A stretch of 64,000 bases of DNA from Muricauda sp. MAR_2010_75 (GCF_000745185.1 NZ_JQNJ01000001.1:1883501-1947500), one strand, 5' to 3'; counted from the stretch's first letter, positions 26,597 through 36,480 are shown. Notes: generated by a model not told the origin, from the letters alone. Made by a program: numbers and translations.

Positions 26597-29500
26597 ATGA
26601 AAGCTAAATTACATCTTGTTTTTTCAATAACCATATTTTTTAGCTGCTTTTGTACCTATGGGCAGCAAGCGTATTGGAAATCCATCCCCAAACAATCCAG
26701 TCTAAAGAGTGCCTCCATCAAGGATATGGGAAAGGCACAAGCCCTTTTTTCTTTGGACAAAAACCTATTTACCGAGAAGCTACAAGGATTTTCAACTTCC
26801 AAAAATGCAAAACATACCATATACCTGCCAGACAGTGACGGAAACGTGATTCCCTTTGCACTTAAGGAAACTCCTGTTCTTCATCCTGAATTGTCGGCAA
26901 AATACCCCCAGATAAAGTCTTTTACAGGGGTTAGCTTGGACGGAAAACACAAAATAAAACTCAGTAGTTCCCATAAAGGCATTGAAAGTATGGTGGTTGA
27001 TTTGAAAAATCAAAAAATAGCCTTTTTGGAACCTGTGTTGAATGATGACAATTCGTATGTGTTGTACAACAAGGGAGAGCGTTCAGAGTTGGAGAACAGC
27101 TTTCTGTGCAAGACCGAAGTACTATTGCAGGATAAAACAATGTCAGGTGGAGGCACGGGCAAAACCATTGTGCCCTTGGTGGATGACCAGTTGCTCAGAA
27201 AGTTCCGGATTGCCGTTTCGGCAACCGGAGAATATACGGGATATCATGGGGGTACGGTAGCGGATGCCCTGGCAGCAATCAATACAACCCTAACACGGAT
27301 AAATGAGATTTTTGAAACGGATTTGGGTGTTACGTTGGAGTTGATTGCGAATAATGACTTGGTCATCTTCACAGACCCCAATACCGACCCGTATAATGGT
27401 AGTCTTAATTCACAAGTGCAAACTACACTTACGTCAACTATTGGTGAAGCCAATTATGATGTTGGGCATTTATTTCATCGTGTGGATGATCCTGAGCAGA
27501 ACAACGGTAATGCAGGGTTTATAGGTGCTGTTTGTGCCGACAATCAAAAAGGAAGTGGGTTCTCTGCCTCTTTTGAACCGGAAGGTGATGTTTTTGATCT
27601 GGATTATGTGGCCCACGAGTTGGGACATCAATTTGGGGCCAACCATACCTGGTCATTCGAGTCCGAAGGAACGGGGGTACAAACAGAACCTGCAAGTGGG
27701 AGTACCATAATGGGTTATGCTGGAATTGTTCCGGGTAACAATGTGGCACCCAATGGGGATGATTACTTCCATTTTATCAGCATATTTCAAATATCGAATT
27801 ACCTACAATCCGTAGCCTGTGCCCAAACCACCGCCCAGACCAATTCGCCACCTGTATTAACACCGGTAGGGGATTACAATATTCCAAGAGGAACCGCATT
27901 TGTATTGGAAGGGATAGCAACCGACCCAGACGTGGGTGATGTGCTGACTTATACTTGGGAACAAATAAACGATGGAGTGGTCACCACCAGCACTTTTGGA
28001 CCCACCAACCCCAGTGGAGCCAATTTTAGATCACTGCCGCCCAGCACAGACCCAGCGCGGTATTTTCCAAGATTGAGCGAAGTAGTCCAAGGGAACTTGA
28101 CCCAAGTAAACCCATTGGAAAACGATGCTTGGGAAACTGTTTCCGATATTGAACGGACCTTGAGTTTTGCCTGTACGGTTCGGGACAATGCCTCAGGAGG
28201 TGGACAAGTGGTTTCCGATGTGCTCGATGTAAATGTCTTTAAGAAAGCAGGTCCTTTTGTGGTAACATCGCAAGCCTCCAATGAAACCTATCAGGCGGGC
28301 TCTGCACAAGAAATTACTTGGGATGTGGCCAATACCAATAGCACACCCATTGATGCGCAAACCGTTGATATTTTTCTTTCGTTGGATGGTGGGATGAGCT
28401 TTCCCATCACTTTGGCCGATGATACCCTCAACGATGGTTCTGAAGTGGTGCTTATCCCGGGAGATGTTACCAATACGGCTCGGATTATGGTAAAGGCCAG
28501 TGACAATGTATTTTTTGCCATCAATGCCTCTGACTTTACCATTGAGCAATCAGAGGTGGTCTTGAACTTTCAAGAGCTTTCCTTTACCGTATGTCAACCT
28601 AGCGATATAGTTATTCCCTTTACCTACCAAACGTTTGGCGGGTTCAGTGAAACATCAACTTTTTCCGCTGATGTTCCTGCGGGTCTGTCAGCATCATTTT
28701 CTCCAACGCAAGCCAGTGCTGATGATACTGCAGTGGACTTGACAATTTCAAATACCAATGCTGTTGCAGCAGGGGTGTACGATATTATGGTTACGGCTAC
28801 TTCCGCATCAATAACAAAGAATGTTACGATCTCCCTCACTATTGAGGATGCGACTTTTGCTGATGCTGTCCTCGTGTCACCTGCAAATATGCAAATAGCC
28901 ACCACGTTGAACCCGCAATTGAGCTGGGAGACCAATCCTTTATATTCAAATTATGATGTTGAAGTGGCTACGGATGTTGGGTTCACCGATGTTGTCTCAT
29001 CGGCCACAGTGCCTTTTACATTTTACCAAGTAAACGGATTGGACGAACAGACCGAGTATTTTTGGAGAGTCCGGCCAAGCAACGATTGCGGAACAGGAAC
29101 TTTTGGTACGCCATTTAGTTTTACCACCATTCAGGTGGATTGTAAAAGCGCAGAACCTCGAAATGGCCTCCCTTTGGAGATTTCTTCCATAGCAACACCA
29201 ACAGTCACAAGCTCAATACATTTTTTTGAAGATCTTCCCATTTCCGATATCAATGTGAGTTTGGAGGTTGACCATACATTTTTGGAGGATCTGGTCATTA
29301 ATTTAATCTCACCGGCCGGGACCCGTGTTGCCCTTGTTTCCAATACCTGTGGGAGCTTGAACAACATCAACGCCATTTTTGATGATGATGGCGCTCCGAT
29401 TACATGCTCCGGAAATCCGGCAATTACGGGAACAGTCAGCCCATTGGGGTCTTTAGCGTCACTTAATGGGGAATCCATTTTGGGAGAATGGATACTGGAA

Positions 29501-30394
29501 ATCAAAGATACCGCTGCAAGTGACGGTGGTGCTTTGGTCGCTTTTTCCATGGATGTGTGCGTGGAAGGGACCTACAGACCAGATGAAGACGAAGATGGGG
29601 TTTTTGACGATGGCGATGATCTATGTCTGGGCACGCCAAAAGGAGTGGAAGTGGACACAAATGGTTGCCCGGTGTACCGATTTCCTTCGGACAATTTTGC
29701 AATAGTAATTCAAAGTGAAACCTGTAGAAGTAGCAACAATGGCGCCATAACCATAACCCCATTTGATACTTCCATAACTTATACAGCAGTATTGGACGGT
29801 GGTGGAACGCCATCTACCGTGGACTTCACGGATGAACATACGTTCCTAAATCTGGGAGCTGGAGATTATTCCTTGTGTATTACAGGTACCAATGGGCTGG
29901 TCACCTACCAAGAAACGTGTTTTGACATCAGCATTACAGAACCAGATATTTTGGATGTGGAAGCCATTACAAATGCAGAAATCTTGGATGTTACGTTAAG
30001 TGGGGCCGGCTTCTACAACGTAGAACTCAATGGACTGGTGATACAAACCGAAAATTCCAAGCTCCAACTTCAACTGGCAGAAGGAAAAAATGTGTTGCGA
30101 GTGTACTCCAACCTCCCCTGTCAAGGGGTAGTTGAAAAAACCGTGTTTTACTCCTCCCGTCCTGTTCTTTCACCTAACCCTGTAGATTCCGTTACAGAAG
30201 TGTATTTGAATGGGTACAAGGGAAATGTGGACATCCAAATTTTTACTGCGGATGGGCGTTTGGTCAGAACAGACTCCAAATCGGTCAATGGGAATAATCT
30301 TGAGTTGGATTTGTCTTCCTTGTCCAAAGGAATCTATTATCTGGGTATTGAAAAAGCAGGCGTAAAGGAAATGTTTAAATTTATAAAAAGATGA
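26597..30394 (+). CDS. T9SS-secreted reprolysin-type zinc metalloprotease
   Basis: This 1265-residue secreted protease has a signal peptide (to about residue 23), a propeptide to about 200 and a catalytic domain. The zinc motif HELGHQFGANH begins near residue 340, with His340, Glu341, His344 and His350. Fibronectin/Ig-like regions follow (about 420-850), then a proprotein convertase P-domain (about 852-991), an acidic calcium-binding-like stretch (DEDEDGVFDDGDD, near 995) and a type IX sorting domain in the last 75 residues (LSPNPVDS to the Lys-Arg end). It should be exported and fixed to or released from the cell surface, probably to digest proteins. Its stop overlaps the next gene. Confidence 0.93.
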   Translation: MKAKLHLVFSITIFFSCFCTYGQQAYWKSIPKQSSLKSASIKDMGKAQALFSLDKNLFTEKLQGFSTSKNAKHTIYLPDSDGNVIPFALKETPVLHPELSAKYPQIKSFTGVSLDGKHKIKLSSSHKGIESMVVDLKNQKIAFLEPVLNDDNSYVLYNKGERSELENSFLCKTEVLLQDKTMSGGGTGKTIVPLVDDQLLRKFRIAVSATGEYTGYHGGTVADALAAINTTLTRINEIFETDLGVTLELIANNDLVIFTDPNTDPYNGSLNSQVQTTLTSTIGEANYDVGHLFHRVDDPEQNNGNAGFIGAVCADNQKGSGFSASFEPEGDVFDLDYVAHELGHQFGANHTWSFESEGTGVQTEPASGSTIMGYAGIVPGNNVAPNGDDYFHFISIFQISNYLQSVACAQTTAQTNSPPVLTPVGDYNIPRGTAFVLEGIATDPDVGDVLTYTWEQINDGVVTTSTFGPTNPSGANFRSLPPSTDPARYFPRLSEVVQGNLTQVNPLENDAWETVSDIERTLSFACTVRDNASGGGQVVSDVLDVNVFKKAGPFVVTSQASNETYQAGSAQEITWDVANTNSTPIDAQTVDIFLSLDGGMSFPITLADDTLNDGSEVVLIPGDVTNTARIMVKASDNVFFAINASDFTIEQSEVVLNFQELSFTVCQPSDIVIPFTYQTFGGFSETSTFSADVPAGLSASFSPTQASADDTAVDLTISNTNAVAAGVYDIMVTATSASITKNVTISLTIEDATFADAVLVSPANMQIATTLNPQLSWETNPLYSNYDVEVATDVGFTDVVSSATVPFTFYQVNGLDEQTEYFWRVRPSNDCGTGTFGTPFSFTTIQVDCKSAEPRNGLPLEISSIATPTVTSSIHFFEDLPISDINVSLEVDHTFLEDLVINLISPAGTRVALVSNTCGSLNNINAIFDDDGAPITCSGNPAITGTVSPLGSLASLNGESILGEWILEIKDTAASDGGALVAFSMDVCVEGTYRPDEDEDGVFDDGDDLCLGTPKGVEVDTNGCPVYRFPSDNFAIVIQSETCRSSNNGAITITPFDTSITYTAVLDGGGTPSTVDFTDEHTFLNLGAGDYSLCITGTNGLVTYQETCFDISITEPDILDVEAITNAEILDVTLSGAGFYNVELNGLVIQTENSKLQLQLAEGKNVLRVYSNLPCQGVVEKTVFYSSRPVLSPNPVDSVTEVYLNGYKGNVDIQIFTADGRLVRTDSKSVNGNNLELDLSSLSKGIYYLGIEKAGVKEMFKFIKR

Positions 30395-31077
30395 TTCGGA
30401 ATTTAGCAATAGTGTCCATCTTGGCCTTATTGGTTTCGTGCGGGGGCAATGACGACCCACCACCGGTTCCGGAAGGGGCTGCGCTGGTCTTTCCAGAAGA
30501 AAATTCGGAATGCACCACCGGGGTCAGTATCAATGAGACATTAAGCCAGGTGACCTTCCAGTGGATGGCTTCTTCCAACACGGATAGGTATAGCTTGAGT
30601 GTGGTTAATTTGGACACGAATGTTCCCCAGACAATATCCACGGCAGCAACATCGGCCAGCTTGTCCATTGCCAAAGGCACTCCCTTTTCATGGTCGGTTA
30701 CATCCATCAGTTCCAATTCCGATCAAACCGCAACAAGTGAAACATGGTTGTTCTACAATGCAGGCTCCGAAACCACCTATGCCCCCTTTCCAGCACAGTT
30801 GGTGAATCCAATTTCTGGAGCTACCGTTCAAAAAGATTTGGCCAATGAGGTTCTTTTGGAATGGCAGGGCGCGGATGTGGACAATGACATTGCTTCGTTT
30901 GAAGTATTTTTTTCCGATGAAAATCCACCAACAACATCATTGGGAGCTCTTGATTCTGAAACCATGGAGCTTTCCGTCAGCGTAAATTCTGACACTATAT
31001 ATTATTGGAGAATCATTACAACTGATTTGGAAGGAAACAGCTCCGATTCTGGAGTGTTCGACTTCAAGGTATTCTGA
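30391..31077 (+). CDS. Surface lipoprotein with fibronectin-like domains
   Basis: This 228-residue lipoprotein has a signal peptide with a lipobox ending at Cys17 (ALLVSC), a GGND linker (possible surface export signal), and two beta-sandwich regions with WMASSNTDRYSLSV and EWQGADVDNDIASFEVFF, typical of fibronectin type III-like folds. It overlaps the metalloprotease stop by 4 bases (ATGA) and is therefore co-translated. It may hold substrate or protease at the surface. Confidence 0.8.
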   Translation: MIRNLAIVSILALLVSCGGNDDPPPVPEGAALVFPEENSECTTGVSINETLSQVTFQWMASSNTDRYSLSVVNLDTNVPQTISTAATSASLSIAKGTPFSWSVTSISSNSDQTATSETWLFYNAGSETTYAPFPAQLVNPISGATVQKDLANEVLLEWQGADVDNDIASFEVFFSDENPPTTSLGALDSETMELSVSVNSDTIYYWRIITTDLEGNSSDSGVFDFKVF

Positions 31078-31710
31078 TTAGGTACCGTTGAAGTGGTTCA
31101 TGGTGTTTTTTACCCCGGCAAAGACAAAAGAACGGATAAGTTCCGTGGATTTTTTAAAGCGTTCGGGGAGTGCTTTGGCCTCTTCCGGGGTCCATTGCCC
31201 CAAAACATAGTCCACTTGTCTCCCTTTGCTGAATTCGGACCCCACACCAAATCGAAAACGATGGTATTGAGTAGTCTGCAAAGTATTTTGGATATCCTTT
31301 AGACCATTGTGACCACCATCGCTTCCCTTGGTCTTTAACCGAATGGTACCAAAAGGCAGATTGATATCGTCAGTGATGATAAGCACATTATCCAAAGCAA
31401 TACTCTCCTTTTCCATCCAATATTTTACAGCCTTCCCACTTAAATTCATGTAGGTGGATGGTTTTAGACATAGCACGCTTCTCCCTTTAAATTTAAAGGA
31501 AGCTATTGAACCTAATTTGGCGCTTTCAAAGGTGAAGCTTTCTTCTTCGGCCAAGAAATCCAACACCTTGAACCCAACATTATGTCGGGTTTCTTCATAT
31601 TCAGAACCGATGTTTCCAAGGCCAACAACAAGGAATTTTTTCATAAGGTCAGTTTCTTGTAGTAGTGTTTTTTGGGAACCAAATAGGTTTTTTATTAGTT
31701 GAAACAACAT
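31078..31710 (-). CDS. pth: Peptidyl-tRNA hydrolase
   Basis: Pth frees tRNA from stalled peptidyl-tRNA. KKFLVVGLGNIGSEYEETRHNVGF contains the substrate Asn and the catalytic His; the catalytic Asp is in LIITDDINLPFG, and GSDGGHNGLKDI is typical. The conserved domain begins at the inner ATG at 31644, preceded by a 22-residue extension that is common in flavobacterial Pth, so I keep the upstream start at 31710. It is the third gene of prs-rplY-pth, but a strong hairpin lies before it. Confidence 0.95.
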   Translation of the reverse strand: MLFQLIKNLFGSQKTLLQETDLMKKFLVVGLGNIGSEYEETRHNVGFKVLDFLAEEESFTFESAKLGSIASFKFKGRSVLCLKPSTYMNLSGKAVKYWMEKESIALDNVLIITDDINLPFGTIRLKTKGSDGGHNGLKDIQNTLQTTQYHRFRFGVGSEFSKGRQVDYVLGQWTPEEAKALPERFKKSTELIRSFVFAGVKNTMNHFNGT

Positions 31711-31735
31711 TAGGAACCATTTTGCCTAAAAATAC

Positions 31736-31783
31736 AAAAGCATCCCAAATTTTACAGTGTTGTAAAACCGGGATGCTTTTTTA
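31736..31783. terminator. Long hairpin between rplY and pth
   Basis: AAAAGCATCCC (31736-31746) pairs with GGGATGCTTTT (31770-31780), with an inner TTTTACA/TGTAAAA stem. On the minus strand, TTTTGTATTTTT follows. It probably ends or attenuates prs-rplY transcription ahead of pth. Confidence 0.65.
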
Positions 31784-31797
31784 ATAATACTCTAAAA

Positions 31798-32457
31798 CTA
31801 TTCTGTAGCTTCAGCTTCTGGGGCCTCACCACCTTCGGCTCCGCCTTCAGCAGCAACTTCAGCACCTTCTTCTGTTTCTTCATCTTCATCCTCAAGCTCA
31901 TCATCAATGGAAGTTCTTGAAGCTTTCACCTGTACAATGGCCGTACTTTCTGGGTGTAAAATGGTATAATCATCATTCAACACGGTTTCTACTGCAATAG
32001 TACCGCCAATTCTAAGTTTGGAGATGTCTACTGTGATAAAATCAGGAAGTAGATCAGGCAATGCCTTAATGGCAAGTTTACGCTTTCTAAACAGTAAACG
32101 ACCACCGTTACGTACCCCTGGGGAATTTCCTTCCAAACGAACAGGGATGTTCATGGTAACAGGTTTATCCTCAAACAATTGATAGAAATCGATGTGAAGG
32201 ATTTTATCGGTTACGGGATGAAACTGAATATCCTGCAAAACGGCACTCAATTTTTCACCACTTTCCAACTCAATCACAACTGTGTGTGCGTTGGGGGTGT
32301 ACACTAAATCTCTGAACGAGATTTCATCAGCTGAAAAGTGCAATGGCTTATCCCCTCCGTACAGCACGCAAGGGACCTTTCCAGCATTACGTAGGGCCTT
32401 GGTAGATACCTTGCCCACGCTTTCTCTTTGGGATCCTTTGATAGTAATTGACTTCAT
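31798..32457 (-). CDS. rplY: Ribosomal protein bL25, Ctc form
   Basis: This 219-residue 5S-rRNA-binding protein has an N-terminal L25 domain (about 1-95, with [13 protein letters not shown]) and a C-terminal TL5/Ctc beta domain (to about 185). An acidic tail rich in Glu and Ala follows, as in other Bacteroidota. It lies 19 bases after prs, the usual order. Confidence 0.95.
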   Translation of the reverse strand: MKSITIKGSQRESVGKVSTKALRNAGKVPCVLYGGDKPLHFSADEISFRDLVYTPNAHTVVIELESGEKLSAVLQDIQFHPVTDKILHIDFYQLFEDKPVTMNIPVRLEGNSPGVRNGGRLLFRKRKLAIKALPDLLPDFITVDISKLRIGGTIAVETVLNDDYTILHPESTAIVQVKASRTSIDDELEDEDEETEEGAEVAAEGGAEGGEAPEAEATE

Positions 32458-32476
32458 TGTAAAATATTAAATTGAT

Positions 32477-33418
32477 TTACATTAAAAATTTTGATGATAT
32501 TGAGGTGTTATGGTGTACCCTATGCATGACATCTGCAAAAAGGTCGGCACAACTCAATACCTTTATTTTTTTCTTGGTCTCGTCGATGGGAATGGAATCG
32601 GTAACGATCAATTCCGACAACTTTGATTTCTCTATTCGTTCATAGGCTTTACCGGACAACAATCCGTGGGTGGTAACAGCTCTAACGCTTTCAGCCCCTC
32701 TTTCCATCATCAGGTCAGCTGCTTTGGTCAAGGTACCTGCGGTATCCACCATATCATCTACCAAAACCACGTTTTTTCCCTGTACGTCACCAATGAGTTC
32801 CATATGTGAAATTACATTGGCCTTGGCGCGTTGCTTGTAACAGATAACCACATCACATTCCAAAGCCTTGGAATAGGCGTAAGCTCTTTTGGAACCACCC
32901 ATATCCGGGGAGGCAATGCAAAGATTGTCCAAGTTCAACGCTTTCAAATAAGGCAGGAACAAGGTCGATGCAAAAAGATGGTCCACTGGTTTTTCAAAGA
33001 ACCCTTGAATCTGATCCGCGTGGAGGTCCATGGTAATGATCCGTGTGGCACCGGCGGTCTCCAACATCTTGGCGACCAATTTTGCAGCAATGGGCACACG
33101 GGGTTTATCCTTTCTGTCTTGACGGGCCCAACCGAAGTAGGGCATAACTGCCGTAATATGTCTGGCAGAAGCCCGTTTGGCGGCATCAAGCATCAATAGC
33201 ATTTCCATAAGGTTCTCCGAGCTTGGGTTCGTGGACCCAATGATAAAAATGCGTGCACCACGTATGGATTCTTCGAAAGAAGGCTGAAACTCCCCGTCAC
33301 TGTATCTGGAAAATTGAATCTTTCCCAAATCAGCACCGTAAGAAGCCGCTATCTTCTTGCCAAGATCAACACTTTGCGTACAAGCAAAAATTTTGGGCTC
33401 GGGAACTTGATATGCCAT
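32477..33418 (-). CDS. prs: Ribose-phosphate pyrophosphokinase
   Basis: This 313-residue enzyme makes PRPP from ribose-5-phosphate and ATP for nucleotide, His and Trp synthesis. It shows FSRYSDGEFQPSFEESIRG, ATP loop residues in FGWARQDRKDKPRVPI, the metal-site signature DLHADQIQGFF and the PRPP loop VDDMVDTAGTL. It heads prs-rplY(-pth), with a -7 element at 33469-33476. Confidence 0.96.
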   Translation of the reverse strand: MAYQVPEPKIFACTQSVDLGKKIAASYGADLGKIQFSRYSDGEFQPSFEESIRGARIFIIGSTNPSSENLMEMLLMLDAAKRASARHITAVMPYFGWARQDRKDKPRVPIAAKLVAKMLETAGATRIITMDLHADQIQGFFEKPVDHLFASTLFLPYLKALNLDNLCIASPDMGGSKRAYAYSKALECDVVICYKQRAKANVISHMELIGDVQGKNVVLVDDMVDTAGTLTKAADLMMERGAESVRAVTTHGLLSGKAYERIEKSKLSELIVTDSIPIDETKKKIKVLSCADLFADVMHRVHHNTSISSKFLM

Positions 33419-33468
33419 TGCAAACTCTTGTTAACTAGCTTTTTGAAGCGCTTTTTTATAAAGAGGTG

Positions 33469-33476
33469 CAAATTTA
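33469..33476 (-). promoter_or_regulatory. -7 element for prs-rplY
   Basis: On the minus strand TAAATTTG matches TAnnTTTG, about 50 bases before the prs ATG. Confidence 0.45.
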
Positions 33477-33516
33477 AAAATTAATTCGGGTTGCTAAAGG
33501 AATAAACAAAGTATTT

Positions 33517-33549
33517 TTTGGTGGTAAATGAAATTATTTTTTAGCTTTG
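33517..33549 (+). promoter_or_regulatory. Promoter of tRNA-Leu
   Basis: TTTG (33517-33520), 21 bases, then TAGCTTTG (33542-33549) fit the Bacteroidota -33/-7 pattern. The mature tRNA starts 36 bases later. Confidence 0.65.
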
Positions 33550-33585
33550 CATCCGCAATTAAAATAAGCCACAGTAATTGCTTAT

Positions 33586-33667
33586 GCCTTGGTGGCGGAA
33601 TTGGTAGACGCGCTGGATTCAAAATCCAGTTCTTTCGGGAGTGTGGGTTCGATTCCCACCCAAGGTA
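33586..33667 (+). tRNA. tRNA-Leu (anticodon CAA)
   Basis: The acceptor stem GCCTTGG pairs with CCAAGGT (one G-U). The anticodon stem CTGGA/TCCAG encloses TTCAAAA, giving anticodon CAA, which reads UUG. There is a long variable arm and a T-loop GGTTCGATTCC. Discriminator A; the CCA end is not encoded. Confidence 0.93.
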
Positions 33668-33670
33668 CTG

Positions 33671-33702
33671 AAAACCCCTGTAAGCACAGGGGTTTTTTCT
33701 TT
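33671..33702 (+). terminator. Intrinsic terminator after tRNA-Leu
   Basis: AAAACCCCTGT (33671-33681) and ACAGGGGTTTT (33686-33696) form a perfect 11-bp stem around AAGC, followed by a T-rich run. Confidence 0.9.
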
Positions 33703-34233
33703 TTTGAAGTGATGTAAAAGTGACGCTATAGAGGTGAAAAATGATAAAATCACTAATCTAAAATTTCAGAATCCGTCCAGCATTACGAATAAATTTGGCC
33801 ACAAATCTTCGAAATGTCCTAACCCCATAACAAGTCAATAATTGGCAGTAAAATCTAAGTATTATTTCAGCATAAGCGGTGCAAAATTACGGCTGTAATA
33901 TTTAATGTCAATTAATGCTGAATATTTTGAATGTTCCCATGATATGTGGTTAGAGAGAGCAGTTTAATGATTATCTTTATACGAAGATATTTTGTTCAAA
34001 CCCTTTTCTAAAAACTTACAAATATCATATTGCCAAATAGAGAAAAGGTTTTTTGCACATCTATTTACCAATACTTCACAATTCTTCAGGGTACGGGAAT
34101 CAAAACAAAATGATGTTTCCTTTATAGGGTTTGGTGTTTTAGCATAAAAGTGACATCCACAACTTGACTTGAGAGCACAATACCTAAAACTAATGTGCTG
34201 CGGAAATGAGCAGTTAAACCTAAAACTAACAGA
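33703..34233. other. Gene-free AT-rich stretch with a short direct repeat
   Basis: I find no convincing gene here. ACCTAAAACTAA occurs twice, at 34182-34193 and 34218-34229 (36 bases apart), just before the methyltransferase start; it may be a regulatory site. A near-perfect AACC(C)TTTTCT/AGAAAAGGTT inverted pair lies around 34000-34055. No copy of the tRNA 3' end, no integrase and no clear promoter are seen. Confidence 0.5.
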
Positions 34234-35139
34234 ATGGCAGAAAAAGCAGATTTGGATTTTACGTACACCACTATAGACGAGATATTCCGTTTGAGCATGG
34301 GTGAAACCGCTGATTACAGTGGCGCCAAATATGATGGCGATTTTTCAATGTCCTTGGAGGATGCACAAAGGGAAAAACATCGGTTTATAGCGGATAGCAT
34401 ACACGTTAAATATGGAAGCAAAGTATTGGACATGGCCTGTGGCTGGGGACCCTTTATCAAATATGCTTCCCAAGATAGGGGTGCCATTTGTACGGGCCTG
34501 ACCTTATCTGAGGGACAAGCCGAAGCCTGTCAGAAAAATGGAATGAAGGTCATTGTAAAGGATTGTCGCTATGTAGTACCGGAAGACTTTGGAATGTTTG
34601 ATGCCATATCTTGCATAGGAGGTTTGGAACATTTTTGCTCCATTGAGGAATGGAAAGAAGGTAAACAAGAAAAAGTGTACAGTGACTTCTTTAAAATCGT
34701 GGCAGATTTGTTGCCAAAAGGAGGCAGGTTCTATATGCAAACGATGACTTTCAGTAAAAATATGATTGAGTATGAAGAAATGGATGTCAATGCCAAAAAA
34801 GGCTCTGCGGCCCATGTCATGGCATTGATGGTCAAGGAGTTTCCGGGTTCATGGCTGCCCTACGGCCCAGAAATGGTAATACGAAATGCAGAACCAAATT
34901 TTAAATTGATCTCGCAAAGTAGTGGAAGATTGGACTATATCGAGACGATAAGCCAATGGCGAAAGAAGTTCAGGAAGTTCAACCTAAAAAAATATTGGCT
35001 CTATCTATCCTTGGTTCCCAAATACATAATGGACAAAGAGTTTAGGCATCAAGTGGCCGTCTTTAAAATCAGCCCAAACAAAATATGCTTTGAAAAGGAA
35101 ATAATGGACCATTATCGATTGGTATTTGAGAAAATTTAG
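34234..35139 (+). CDS. SAM methyltransferase of the cyclopropane-fatty-acid synthase family
   Basis: This 301-residue class I methyltransferase has motif I VLDMACGWGPF (about residue 69), GLTLSEGQ (about 89), which is typical of CFA/mycolic acid methyltransferases, and GGLEHF at about 129 where CFA enzymes have GMFEHV. The C-terminal KYWLYLSLVPKYI segment may touch membrane lipid. It could modify unsaturated phospholipid chains or another small lipid. The lack of the exact CFA motif leaves the substrate open. It lies upstream of an AraC regulator and near a desaturase gene. Confidence 0.78.
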   Translation: MAEKADLDFTYTTIDEIFRLSMGETADYSGAKYDGDFSMSLEDAQREKHRFIADSIHVKYGSKVLDMACGWGPFIKYASQDRGAICTGLTLSEGQAEACQKNGMKVIVKDCRYVVPEDFGMFDAISCIGGLEHFCSIEEWKEGKQEKVYSDFFKIVADLLPKGGRFYMQTMTFSKNMIEYEEMDVNAKKGSAAHVMALMVKEFPGSWLPYGPEMVIRNAEPNFKLISQSSGRLDYIETISQWRKKFRKFNLKKYWLYLSLVPKYIMDKEFRHQVAVFKISPNKICFEKEIMDHYRLVFEKI

Positions 35140-35199
35140 GCAATCAGAAGTTTTTTGATCAAAACTTCACCATTGAGCAAGGCCATTGAACATGAATGA

Positions 35200-35760
35200 A
35201 TGAAATTATATATAAAATACATGGTCAGTCTTCGCTGTAAAATGTTGGTAAAGGAAGAGCTGACAAAGTTGGGGTTGGGTTATGCTACATTGAATCTGGG
35301 CATGGTTGAAACTATGGGGGAAATTGCTCCTGAAAAGCGGATCCAACTCAAAACTAATCTACTGAGGTCTGGATTGGAATTATTGGATGATAAGAAGAGC
35401 ATATTAATTGAAAAAATTAAGAATGTAATCATTGAAATGATCCATCATACTGATGAAATCCCAAAAACCAATTACTCTGGGTATCTGAGCGAAAAATTGG
35501 GATATGACTACACATATTTGTCCAACACTTTTTCTGAAGTGAAAGGAATCACCATACAGCATTATATCATTAGACATAAAATTGAAAGAGTAAAAGAGTT
35601 GCTTTTATATGACGAGCTCAATCTTACCCAAATAGCATATAAACTCCATTATAGCAGTTCCGCACATCTCTCCAATCAATTTAAAAAAGTCACGGGTCTT
35701 ACGCCCTCCTATTATAAAAGTTTAAAGGCAAAAAGGACGCAAAACTTGGAAAACCTGTGA
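35200..35760 (+). CDS. AraC-family transcription regulator (short form)
   Basis: This 186-residue regulator has an N-terminal domain (about 1-80: KLYIKYMVSLRCKMLVKEEL, LGYATLNLGMVE) that looks like a small alpha/beta ferredoxin-type fold. A C-terminal AraC double helix-turn-helix (about 90-180) follows, with NLTQIAYKLHYSSSAHLSNQFKKVTG. The family is common in Bacteroidota accessory DNA. It has no cupin sensor. It lies 60 bases after the methyltransferase and may control it or the small genes downstream. Confidence 0.83.
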   Translation: MKLYIKYMVSLRCKMLVKEELTKLGLGYATLNLGMVETMGEIAPEKRIQLKTNLLRSGLELLDDKKSILIEKIKNVIIEMIHHTDEIPKTNYSGYLSEKLGYDYTYLSNTFSEVKGITIQHYIIRHKIERVKELLLYDELNLTQIAYKLHYSSSAHLSNQFKKVTGLTPSYYKSLKAKRTQNLENL

Positions 35761-35865
35761 TATATGTAAAGTTTGTAATTATTTATGTAGCAGACTTCAC
35801 CTTATTCTTATGCACCTTTGTTCATTGCTGGTAACTTAATAATCAGTGGGATAATAAACCATACT

Positions 35866-36024
35866 ATGGACATATTTAAAAAAGATATATCGGTTAAAGG
35901 AATTCTAGGAAAACTTATCAGTTTTTCCAATCCGATTATTGAAGGCTTGCGATTAAAATATGGAGAAGAAAGTGAATTGAACAGAAGTTTAGTACCTGGG
36001 TTGATTCGAATTAAAAAGAATTGA
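35866..36024 (+). CDS. Small hypothetical protein
   Basis: This 52-residue basic protein reads MDIFKKDISVKGILGKLISF and ends RSLVPGLIRIKKN. An in-frame ATG at 35818 would add 16 residues. I do not recognise it. It sits before a strong terminator (36105-36150), which supports a transcript ending here. It could be a gene remnant. Confidence 0.35.
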   Translation: MDIFKKDISVKGILGKLISFSNPIIEGLRLKYGEESELNRSLVPGLIRIKKN

Positions 36025-36104
36025 AAATAATCTTTAAAGCAATGTTAGCGCATATGCTTTGAAGCAATTTAATTTGGTGATACGTGCTTTTAAATTTTTA
36101 GAAG

Positions 36105-36150
36105 CCCAAAAAAGAGCAGGAACTAAAAAACACTGCTCTTTTTTCTTGGG
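36105..36150 (+). terminator. Intrinsic terminator downstream of 36024
   Basis: CCCAAAAAAGAGCAG (36105-36119) pairs with CTGCTCTTTTTTCTTGGG (36133-36150) with small bulges; the run of T lies within the 3' arm. Confidence 0.7.
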
Positions 36151-36236
36151 ATTACATGTCTCTCGCCCAAAAGAACATTTTACGACCATTACCCCAACCA
36201 TACTTGTTATTCTAAGCCAACAATAATCATTCAGTT

Positions 36237-36305
36237 GTGAGAAAATGTGCCATACTTTTCATTTTGTTTATAGCAATGCTGGTACTGGCCAACACACTAC
36301 CATGA
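36237..36305 (+). CDS. Possible 22-residue hydrophobic peptide ORF
   Basis: A GTG start gives a short peptide with a basic N-terminus and one hydrophobic helix (RKCAILFILFIAMLVLANTLP). It ends 27 bases before the Lys-rich ORF at 36333. It could be a membrane micro-peptide or chance; there is no independent support. Confidence 0.25.
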   Translation: MRKCAILFILFIAMLVLANTLP

Positions 36306-36332
36306 AGCAATTACAATTTAAATAAACACACG

Positions 36333-36449
36333 ATGTCAAAGGAAAAAGAAGGAAAGAAAAAGTCAGGAAAAACACCACCCTCAAAAACCCCTAAAGAAAA
36401 AAAGGCAGCCAAAAAAGCCAAGCGGAATGCCAAAAATAGGTCGGAATAG
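36333..36449 (+). CDS. Small lysine-rich basic protein
   Basis: This 38-residue ORF starts MSKEKEGKKKSGKTPPSKTP and ends KKAKRNAKNRSE. About 40% of residues are lysine, with Pro/Thr linkers and no hydrophobic core. It is almost surely disordered and would bind nucleic acid or ribosome. Similar tiny Lys-rich proteins occur in flavobacteria, as far as I recall. It lies just before the cupin gene. Confidence 0.55.
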   Translation: MSKEKEGKKKSGKTPPSKTPKEKKAAKKAKRNAKNRSE

Positions 36450-36480
36450 GTGGAAGATACCAAATTTATATTATTTGATT